Shown here in pieces: positions 26,301-38,300 of a DNA stretch of 64,000 nucleotides. The DNA comes from Capitella teleta. Lineage: Eukaryota; Annelida; Polychaeta; Capitellidae. Made by a program: the position numbers and the translations under genes. A model generated the notes under the pieces. It saw nothing but the letters and a program-made list of their open reading frames with translations, was not told the DNA's origin and made no database searches. The stretch lies in NCBI GenBank assembly GCA_000328365.1, contig KB292570.1, positions 376,342-440,341 on the forward strand. Direction: 5' to 3'. Each line of letters begins with the position of its first letter. Position 1 is the first letter of the stretch.

Positions 26301-29300
26301 AATATGCATGGATCGAACGTATTACCTTTGAACTAATTTGCAGATTATTTATTTCCAAATTAGTGANNNNNNNNNNNNNNNNNNNNNNNNNNNNNNNNNN
26401 NNNNNNNNNNNNNNNNCCAACGAATTGGGGATCCTAGCTGATTACGGTTTATATCTTAATTTAGTTATGACGTAAGCGTATGCTCTATATAGATTGGCCC
26501 TAAACCTGCATCACTGATTCTAATGTTGTAGTTACCCATTCAAATGATTTATTTTTAGTTGAAATAATGCTGATGATTTATATTTATAAGCCTTTATAAT
26601 TTCTTTATCACCTGTTTGCTTAAGTTCTGATTTTTTGACCTAGTAAGATTGGAAAAAAAACTTCACTTTACAATATACTTTGTATCTTATGATAAATATA
26701 GATTACAATTTCCAAGTACGCTATTTAGATATTTCAGAGATCTTGTGTGATTACCATTGAAAGCTTACGTAAATATTACCATCATTTTAATAACTAATAA
26801 TTTAGTCAAATGTCTCTGAATCACATTGAAAACAAAAGTTGTTACAATTTACTAGTCAGAATGTGTTCAGTATACACTAAATAATGAAATTGACATAATT
26901 CTACAATCAATTGGTATTCATCCGTTATCATAAATCTGTTTGCAATCTATTTTTTTTTTTCGTTTCCCTTATCAGTAGAGCCCTGAATGTTTGTCAGAAG
27001 CATGATTAATAAAATTAGTGCCTACGACCTCCCCCAAGCAACAACCTCTTCTGATTGCGATAAGACAGCTGACTTTGGCCTCCTCGAATTAATTAATAAT
27101 CCTGTCACTGTTTTTTTGTTCACAAACAGCCAAGATGTGCGATTTACTCGTTTTACAACAGTTCGTCAGAGTTTTATACATACATAAGTATATCCTCTAA
27201 TCATACTTACACGAATTTGTGTGTGCAACAAATTAAACCACATGCGCGCGGGTTCCAGAAAGTTCCAAGATTAAAATATGAATTAACATTGTCTAATTGG
27301 AGGAACAATTGACAAGGGGTCAACACATGAGAGGGTATTTGGGTCAAATTTCCCCATAAGACTCAACCATGCCCTATTGGATGTTGATGCAGCCTTCAAT
27401 CAACTCTCTGCTATTGTGGAGAGAAGAGAGGCGGAGAGGAATTAATGACTTCAGTTTATCCCCTAAATGTTTATTTGGTGACAAATTGGGGAATGTGCCA
27501 ACCCTGGCAATGCCCTGAGTTCCTTTTCCTTCCTCAAGAAGTCTGTGATGACCATAGCAACGTATGGGTGAGCATAATTTTGCTCTAATAGTCGGATCTC
27601 CGGATATTCGTCACCCGAATTTGGTGTTTTTTTATGGGGATCTGAGCCCCTATCTCCCCTACCTTAGCCGATATCAAAAGGCATTCCTCCCCTGTCGCAC
27701 ATTCAGTATATATGGTTGTCTTGAACCAGTCCTAGCCCTGAGCTCGCCGGATTTGTTAATCCCGTCTGTTTGCTCTCTTAGGCATCCAGAACGGGGTTAA
27801 TCCATGCTAGACTTGGTTTCTTAGGCTCGATGACGCATTTTTTTGCGTGGTTGATACACTGTGTCCGCGATTTGGCGGTTTGTGACCCTTGAATCAACTC
27901 CACAGATTGCAGAAGGCTTCTGGATATTACTTTTCAGGAAGCTGTTGCCTTCTCAGAGTGCAAATTTTTCAAAAGTCTGTTTGTTTGCTTTCGAGTAAAG
28001 CACTCGTTGGAGTATCGTTCCATCAATTTCATCGTCTATCAAAGTCACCTTGATATGAGATTACCCTAAAGAATGTTTACCAGGATTCATGGATTGGCTG
28101 CGCAATGCAATCAATTTTCGATCGCGAACGTTCTGAAAATGAAGACTTGCGCACTCCGTGGAACATACTTATGAACCTAAACACGGGTTAAGTTATAATT
28201 AAGCCACTTCATAGATCGTTGCATTTCTTTTGCACCCAAGTATGCATGAAGAGCTGATTTCCATGGACCTACTGGAGTGGCCTCAAAGTTACACAATACT
28301 AGAATGATAAAATCCCTTATCACAGGCAGATCGTCGTCATCATCCAGCACGCCCCTGGAGCTGGCGTCATCCAGGGATGGCATGCAAGAAAACACACTGA
28401 CAGCTATATCATGTTGTGCACTGATCATGATAATCTCGAAGAGGTCATCAGCTGTCATTTGACCCTCATTCCCTCTGAATCACCACAAAAGGTTCAAGGT
28501 GGATCATGTGAATCTCCGATGATTATATTTCATGCATTTGGGAGAAATCAGAGTGAGATGAAACAGTGACCAATATGAATGGAAGGTAATTTCTCAGCAC
28601 TCCACAGATGAGAACACGCTCAGATGCATTCAAGAACACATTGATCAAACGATGTCCACATTATGCACCATTTCCATCTGCATTCATTTGAATTTGAATT
28701 CAGTTTGATTATAGATTTGTAATTCATTATTTGAAATTATCAACCGTTTTTTTTTTTAAAGGGAATCCGAAGCCCATTGCCCTTGTTTAACATTTATCTG
28801 ATCAGGCGTAGGTCCTTACCTAGATAGCGCATCCCACGATTAAACAAAACTAATTGTGAATAGCCTGTCAGTCATCAGAGCACATGGCCTGTGATGGACG
28901 AGGGTGAACAATACTTTTTATGTTGTCAAACGTTTTTTCAATGCCATACCCTATAGCAGTTGTTACATGCACATTATTGCAAGCGGTGATTGGCAGCACT
29001 CTCTGATGGCTATAAGTTTACTGCATTGGAATCAGCAGCATTACCATCAGCCTCGTGTCGGAATGAAGCCTGCATGCACTTACCCATTATGATTATAAGG
29101 TTGGTGTCCCCTTGTGTTCATTCCTGCTTCTGCTTTGCTACTCTTGATTTCTCTGATTATCGTAATTCTCTTCTGTTGTCCTTCTTGATGAAAACACATA
29201 ACACGTGTACAACCGCATAACCGAGATCGGCCATTATAGGGGAGTCAGAGGAATCATAACGCACCGCATGGTTCTCGTCTTTTACAATCATAACGTACTT

Positions 29301-32300
29301 TTATCGGAAGCAATTACGCTTATCTTTCCTATCTGTGTCATTTGCAACATCTTCTCTGTATCAGCGTTCGGGGTTTTATCAACTATTTTTTTTTTCTTTT
29401 CAGCGTCCAGATTTGAAGTGTGGACCGTTATGATTCATCGATCGTTCAATGTCAAACACAAACTCTTCACTCCTCTCGACGGACCATCAATGGATATTAA
29501 CGACTTGATCCTTATCAATGACAACGAGCATTACTATGACATTTTATTCGCCACAATTGATCGCCTACAACGTATCAATTTGAACGAAGAGGAACTTTGT
29601 TTGTTGGGCTCACTGCAGATGCTTTTCACTGGTAGGAATCATAACGTACCTCCATTTTCCCGCCAATTTCCCTTTTTTCTCTCTCTCTCTCGCAGATCGC
29701 TGTCATCTGAAGGAGCCGGACAAAGCGCAGGAATGCCAGAACAATCTCCTTGAAATGCTTCACTACCTTCTTCGTAAAAACCGCCCACGTGACCCCCTGT
29801 GCGTGGCTCGAGTTTTAATGGCGCTAACAGACCTTCGAAATGTTAAAGAGGCTCACGTGAAGTTAGAGGCTAAGTTCACGAGTCGATGGTTCGAACAGAT
29901 TGTCGAATTCCCTCCCCTCTTTTACGAAATGTGGTCAACTTGATGTGCGCGGAGACCTGTGTTTGTGTGTGAAGACTCAAACTAAATTTACAAGACTCAC
30001 AAACAGCTTTGAGGCATGACTTGAGCACGTGACTTATTACTTGGACCAAACCCGAAAAATATACGCACTGCACTGTACTTGAAAAAAATGTATTGTACCG
30101 AATAGTATATGGTTTTGTTTTTGTTGGAAGGCTATACACGCTTAAGTAGAGATGCATTAGAAGTTTAACAATGTTTACTTGCAGTATTATACTGAAATCA
30201 ATGTAAAGATGTAATTCGTTGTTATTATGATTGTTTTCCATTAAGATTGAGCCAACAACTGTCGTTCTTTGTCTCAGAGTACAAAACTTATTCAACTCAG
30301 ATGACCATCCTTTATTTTCATTGCATTGAAGTGCTCTGATTTCGTTATTTCATTTGTTGTTTTTTGTCTACATATGGTTACATTCTGTATTACTTAAGCG
30401 GCTACCAGGGTTAATTTAATGCGGTACATGTAGGTCTTATATACCGTATCATTGTATGTATATCTGGTACTATTGTTTATAGAACTCTGTTGTTATTATT
30501 GTAATAATTGCACATGTATTTTTTTTATAGTTTTGTTTTAATTTTTTTTGGGGAAAAAAGTCTGTTAGCAATTTTTATAAACTCTTTTTAAACTAAGATG
30601 TGTGTTGCAGTTACAATGCAAATCGCAAATAATTAAAAAGATGCCATTCCCTTGGGTTTTATTGAACCATGCACATTGTATTATGCCATGTTATACAAAT
30701 TCACAACGCTATAATCCATTTTATCCACTTACAGTGCATTATTAATCGATTCATCAGTTCATAGCTTTTTGGTTTCTAGTCTTACATTATTGCCTTCATG
30801 TGAAGTAGTCAGTCTGGCGAAAGTAGGAAAGCGTCGTACGAATTTATTACATCCAAAGTGGGTCTAGAGGTATCCTCAAAATGGATGCCAGAATCCTTGT
30901 TTCATTTTGCATTTCGTGTTTTGGTTCACTTACAGAAGATAAATAATCCGTCAGATGTTGATAACATGTTGTAAATAACCAGCAGTGAAATACAGACAAC
31001 CGAAATTTCAGTATTGAACGTTCTATAATATTATATGCCGAATTCCATTGCATTGCTTCACCGCCACAATAAGTACTGATTGTAATTATATGAATCTAAA
31101 ATTTTGTACAAATATATACGATTGTAGAGTTTCTCGATTTTTGTTTTTGTTTTTCATGTTCAATCGTGCATAATTCTGTGTCTATCTGTCATAATGTGCC
31201 ATTGATCTCACATGTTAATCGGTTCAATCACGTCACAAGTATTACGCAACTCGGTGCCATAAAATTGATATTGTATCACCCTTGTGCCTTTTTGATTCGG
31301 TGAAAAATAAACAATTGTCATTTCTTACATCTCTTTTGACTATCCCAGAATTCCCTTCAGTCAATAGTACTATCACTTTATAGTATCGTATAGACCCCAT
31401 CCAACAAACCATAAAGGACACAGTTGTCGGGGGAATTAAGTCGTATTCTTACGCTCAGCCTCTAGGTACAACGTCTGGGCTGTTCAGGCTCACCGAGTCT
31501 TCAATGTCGAGGACCGCATCTTCACTCCGTTGAACCTGCCGACCATGGACGTAGCTTCGAGTCGCTTACTTCACAACGACGACGGTGAATACATGGACAC
31601 ACTGTTTAGAATCATGGAAAGAATGCACAAACTGGAGCTGAGTGAGGAGGAAACCTGTCTCTTCATGGGCATCCAACTGCTCTTCACTGGTTAGTTTCTA
31701 CGTCTTCTTTGCAATTTCCTCTATTCCTAATATCACTGACTGTTGCCAAAGCACTCACTATTATGTAACCCAATTAGCTTGCACTACAACTGACTATTAT
31801 CTGGCGCTTTTTAACGAATCAATTATTTCCGAACAGACTTATGCGAGCTGAAAGCACCGGAAAAAGTTCAGAAATGCCAGGACTACATACTCGAACTGCT
31901 CACGCATCACGTGCGGACGTACTATCCGGACGAACCTCTGCGTTTGTCTCGCATCTTGATGATAGCAGCGGACCTGAGGACCGTTGAGCTGCCCATTGTC
32001 AGAGCGGATTATGACATGCAATGGGCCAAATACATTGACGTCGATGTTCCTGATCTGTTCTACGAAATCTGGGCTACTTGATGAGACAACTGGCTGCTTG
32101 TTCCCTTCCTTTCTGTTTGTCGTAGGAACCTTCTCGTAAGGTTCTTTTTCTTTTCTTTGTGCAGTCCCAATGGATATCAGATGTTGTCCAGTTTTTTTTT
32201 CTTCACTTGTTGTGTAAGCAATTTTTATCTGGTTGTTCTGGGAATTCCAGTACATGTACATGTAAATTGTAGAATATTCGGTAATATTCCACCAGCTGAC

Positions 32301-35300
32301 GAGAATTACGCTATGCCGGTTGCTTAACTAAGCGTGAGTATTCAGGAAAATCGTGTGGAGGTTATATAAAAGTAGTGTTTTCCAGTTTTAACCTAACGTG
32401 AGGGTTGATCGTAAGAGTTTCGGAGGTCAGGAGTCTTGCTTGAAATCTCTTGATTTTTGCAGCATCAAATGAACTGTCATTGTATCTCACATCTCAGAAC
32501 TGTACCTGCCAGACCAACGTTTTCTTCATCTGTATTTGTAGTGTGTTTATACGATCGATACTTTTTTGGGGATTTTTATAACATGCTCCTGTATCTTTGA
32601 AGAACAATCGGTTTGCGGTAGTTTGGGATTGTATAAAGCACCATAGTGATTTAGTATATGCTGCATTGGTTTGTACTGGTAGCAACTGATATTTGGTGGA
32701 TGTTCAGTTATTTTGTTTCACTTTCTTTGTTGTCAAATAGTATCCTATTGTTTTCTTCTTCTGACCAAATATTCAGCAGTACTAAATGATTCGCCATTAT
32801 TTTATGTAGATCCGTATTTTCAGAGGTGCTGGATATTATCAGAGTCGTTATCATAATTAAACTAAGGAACGAAAAGTATGCATGTATTTTATTCTCGGAT
32901 ACATTTCAATGTTGAATTGTAAATAAAACGCATTATAATCAAGACAGTTGTGTCGTGTGTTGTGTGTACGCGGGAAGAACTGCAGCCACATAGATCAATG
33001 GAACGCGTCAATGGAACGAGATGCAATGCTTCTAACACAACATTATTTTTAACTTTTACGCTGACCGCCGCGCCGTATAAACACCTCAAACTCTAACCAC
33101 GGGATGTTCATGTCCGTATTCTTTGCTACAGCTGCTCAATTCGATGTCGGATTGGTTCAATGTCACCGCGCCTGCAACGTGAAGCATATGCTTTACACCG
33201 ATGATAATCTCCATGTTCAGCATGGAAGTGTCTCGAAAATCTTACATCCTGACCTGCCTCCTCTTGTGATGAAGCAAGTCCTGCAGAGGCTGCATAAGCT
33301 CAAATTGAGCACAGAAGAAACTTGCCTTTTTATGGCTCTGCAGTTACTCTTCACGGGTGAGCACTGTCGATTTCACCCTACCTGAGTCTGTATCGTTGTT
33401 TGTATTTTACCAGATCACTGCGAGCTAAAAGCTCCGGATAAAGTCCAAGCATGCCAGGATATAATTCTTGAGACGTTGAATTTTTTCCACGAACAGCTTT
33501 ATCCAGAAGATCCACTGAGAATTGCTCGAATTATTTCGGTGGCGACTGAAATGAGGACGTTGAAGGATCGATATAATTTAGGACAATTGAATTTGAGATT
33601 TATGGAAGAAATCAATGTAGATTTGCCGCCTGTATTTTACGAATTCTTCTGATGTCAACCTCCGTGGCATGCAGAAGGCATCAGTATAAAATAAGTTAGA
33701 TAATTATTTTCTCCTTGATCATTTTAATTTGAATTTACGAAGCATTCCATTTTATTTGCCATGAGTTAATCCACCATCGGGTAATATATGATTACATGAT
33801 TCACTATATGACAGTATTATATGAAATATCATTGGCTTCATTTATACCATTGCATGTTTTCGATATTGGCCATTATATGCAATCATTTATGTTGCCATTT
33901 AATTTGGGCAAATTTGCCGTTCAGTCATTTGGATGTACACTATTTGTACACTATATTATTAGCGATGTGATTGGCCTATTTCTATTTTGCACACCCCCGG
34001 TGATTGTATCTGTATTTTACTTTTCAATAAATGTTTAGGGCAGTTATTGACTTCCGTTTTATACTAAATTAACACTAATTGTTCATGTTTTGTGGACTAT
34101 AAATCATTAGTTTCAGGATGCCCGGGCCAATTATAATATTTATTTATATGCAGAATTGTTTACGTTAGAATTATTTCATACAGAAGAGTATAAAATATGT
34201 ATTTAACTTATCGAATCTCAACCCAGTCATAAGGGATCCCCTCCTGGGGAATGCATTGGATGTTGCAGCACCGCCTTCGAAATGCCTCTGAAATTTCACA
34301 AAGTCTATAATTATTATAGACTCCAATGCATAGCGTAGCACACGAGGCTTCCGTGTTATCGTGATTTTGTTTTGCAGCCGGTCGACTCGGCGTTGGACTC
34401 ATACAATGCCACAAAGCCGTAAGCTTGAAGCATTCATTGGTTCATTTGGAGGACGACATTGTGTTGGACTCACACACAGCGACACTCATGAACGACATCG
34501 GTTTCTCCCCCCGAGAAGAAACAAGGAATACCATTCGGAAACTGCGTCAGCTAAGATTGACGGAAGCGGAAACGAGCCTTTTCATGGCGCTCCAGCTCCT
34601 CTTCACTGGTACGTAATTCGCACGTGTGCCACTTGTAATGCGACCTTCCTTCTGCGTAGATCGTTGCCAGTTGCAGTCGCCGGCCAAAGTGCAAAACCTT
34701 CAGTACTTCATCATTGATATGCTGCGTTTCTTCCTGGATCAGATGTATCCAATGGACGCCTGTCGTATTGCGAGGCTGATGCTCATAGCGACGGATCTGC
34801 GCAACTTGGACAAACACTGCACACAGGACGATATCGACCTCCGCTGGGCCGAGCAGCTTCAGCTTACAGTGCCTCCTGTTTTCCACGAAATCTGGGGATG
34901 ACATGTACACACGAATTGAACATATGGCATATGTAATATGAACTGTCCCACGCGTCAGTTCACTATATGGCCATGTCTACTTGATTTATGCACCGCGCAC
35001 CTCACTGACCTCTTGTGTCACTGCCCTCTTGTGTCAATGACCTCTTGTGTTTTCCTAGAATTGATGCATAAGTGGACCACGATCTGACTGACCCCTTACA
35101 TATAGCTTGCAGTTTTAGAATGGGCTTACTCCAAGCTTATACACTTCATTCATGATATAATTATTCCTACTTCCTTGTGATTCTATTTGACTAAAAATCA
35201 TGTCTTGAAAAATTTAAGATGTACTCACTTTGCTGCCTATCTTGCGATTGATTTGTTCACATTATTTATAGAATTGTATGAGGGTTGTTCGACATGCGCT

Positions 35301-38300
35301 CGGCCTCACACAGAACGTGTTATCACAGAATCTTGAAATTTGACTTGAATATAGGTTAATTAGCTTTCCAGATAAAACTTGCAAGCACTTTGAGGCGGTG
35401 GGCCATTTCAATTACTATGGAAACTTCAATAATAATTATAAATTGGAGATTTACCCAATAATTGAATGTTGCCAATAAAATATAAATTTTCATTTGAAAA
35501 AAAAAAAAGGTGTTATAATTTATGCTGGCTGAAGAGAGATCACAATTAAGGAATTAAAGAAGAATCAATCTGCCAATATAAGGACATCTATTGACCATTT
35601 AACCAATTAAGATTCCTGGTTCATTTACTTCATTTCAGCTGCGCGTTTTGATTACGAAATCGTGATGAGGTACGGTCAGATTAATGAGCTTATTAACCTT
35701 ATTACGACCTTATTAACGTCGATTGGAGGTCGCGTTCTCGACGGTGCATCCATATTCCAACGCATTCACAATGTTCCTTGTGGCATACCATCATCACTCT
35801 TCAACGTAATTTGCCGTCTGAAGAGGCTAAAACTGACCGCTGAGGAGGCTGGGCTCTTCTCTGCTTTGCTGGTCTATTTCACAGGTGATTAACGTCATAA
35901 TTTCATTCACATCAAATTCTTTTAGTTTAATATTTTTACAGCTCTTTGTGAATCCGTCAATTCTTTCGCACGATGTGTTATATTAATTCGTTGAATTTCC
36001 AGACCGAACTGATGGCCTGAAGGCTGTGAATCAGGTGCACACTTGCCAAGAATTCATCTTGGATGCGCTGACCTTCTACCTGAAGAAAACCTATCCCACG
36101 GATCCAATAAGGATTGCGCAACTTATGAGCATTGCGACTGACATGAGAAATTTCAGATTTCACGAACACACCTTGCAATGGGCGCAGGTGTTGGACCTCG
36201 AATTTCCTAAAATATTCCAGGAATTGTGGCATTGATCTTCGCATGCATTTTTTTATTATTAATTAGACGAGTTATTAGTTAACCCTTATTTGCATATTGT
36301 TTTCGTATTTAACAGTGTTTGTATCCATCCAACTAAACGGTCGGTTTACTTATATGGCACTAAAAAATTTATAATAATCACTTGGAATTAAATTGTTTTA
36401 TAGTTAACTAATTATTCATCCAAACGTAATCCCAGTTAAATCTGGCTGAATCAAATTGACAATAAGTTCTTAACTAAAAATATAGCATTATCCTGGATTA
36501 TTAAATAAAATTATCATTCTAATGAGTGTCAGTCATTATTCGTTTCATGGCAGAGAAAAAATAAAAATTCTGAACTCCTTGTAATATTGTCGATACAGGT
36601 CACTTAAGGTCACTTAAGGTCATAACGACCCTCAAGGAATATAATTATAACCCGAATTCAGTTTTCATGTATCGGTTTGCATCGTGAATTTGGTTGCTCA
36701 TAATTATAAATTATAAATTATAATAATAATAATATTGCATAGTTTTCTGTGCTATTTTGAGTGCAATTGGAAACCATGCAAGCTCATTTTGTCGCTTTAA
36801 CATTTCTCACTTGCTGTACCTAGTCACACATAATTATTATTCGCACATTTGAGAGTGTGTTTTTGTTGTTGTAATTCATAAAACATGTGCAGTCGTGTTG
36901 GATATTTACAGCAGAAATTCAAGGTGTCTCAGATAAGATAACGCTATTATATAATCATTCATCAGAAACATGGTATGCGAGAGACAAAATGAATATATAA
37001 CAATCCAACACATTACATGTAATAAGCACTTATCTGAAACAAATAAAGACTATTAAAAAAAAAAAAATTAAAAGCTTAGGTGGTCATCTAGATAGATGAA
37101 TAACGAATATAATACCTTTAAAAAGCACGGAATGAATTTATTGGTCTCCACGACTTTTCGTCACATACATAAATAATAATGATCTTTTTCACCATTGACT
37201 AATTAAGTTATGCAGAGCTAGATAAAACTCTGGAGTTTTCCTCTGCATGGCGTCGGTGTATATCTCAATAATCTCACAATCAAAAGATATTACACAATAA
37301 GGAACATTTGGAACTTTCTCTGTGTTATTGATATCGTTGACCAATTCCCGAGATTTGACTTCAATTACACCCCCCCCCCCCCCGGCCTCATTTCGTCACG
37401 TGGGGTTCCATCATTTTGACTGGAGTGTTGAAAGCGAATTGACATAACAATTAGTCTTACGGGACTGATAGAAAATTGATTCATTTCAGCCGCCCGATAC
37501 GATTACAAATTCGTGACGCATCACAGATGTGTTAACACGGACTTACAACTGGGGTTTTTCTTTGGGGACATGGTGCTGGACAGCAGCGTGTTCGAAAAGA
37601 TTCACAACCAGACCGGACCACCTGCAGAGCTGGTCAGTGTGGTCACTCGGCTTCAAAAACTCAAACTGACCGACGAAGAGAGCGCCCTCTTCGCTGCGTT
37701 GCTTGTGTACCTCACATCAGGTAAATTGACTCAATACCACGCTCATAATTAATAATTATACCACGTTACTTTCTGTCACAGACAGAGTTGGTGAACTTCA
37801 AGCATTGAAACAGATCCATGCTTGTCAAGAGCTAATCCTGGAGGCTCTGTTGTTTTACCTGGAGAAAACCTACCCAGAAGAACCGCTGCGTGTTGCTCAC
37901 TTGATTTCCCTTGCCACCGATATGAGAGAAATTAGATTACCTGGTGAATGTTTAAAATGGACAGAAGAAATTGGTATTGAATTGCCGAAGGTGTTCAAAG
38001 AGTTATGCTCTTGATGTCTGTCAGTTAGGATAAAGTTTACGTGGCACCCAGAATATATTCTGTTGTTGAAGTAGGGTTTTGTGTTCACATTTAAAAGTTT
38101 TAAACCTTAATTAGTGTTAATAACAATTATTTATGTTGGTTTATTAAATTATATATTAGTTAACTTAATTAATCTATTATTAATATATTAATTAATTAAT
38201 TATGTATAAAACTGTAAGTGTTACTGTATGTGGCATATACTAGCTGAACAAGATGTACTAATTTGTATTTTGTTATTATTTATTACTCATTTGTTTTGCA

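Noticed and set aside
33104-33385. Cassette 4 as an independent gene starting at ATG 33104
   Set aside because: The frame is open from that ATG through the acceptor by chance. The segment before TTGCTACAG is not conserved in other cassettes, and a product would lack any DNA-binding domain and half the ligand domain.
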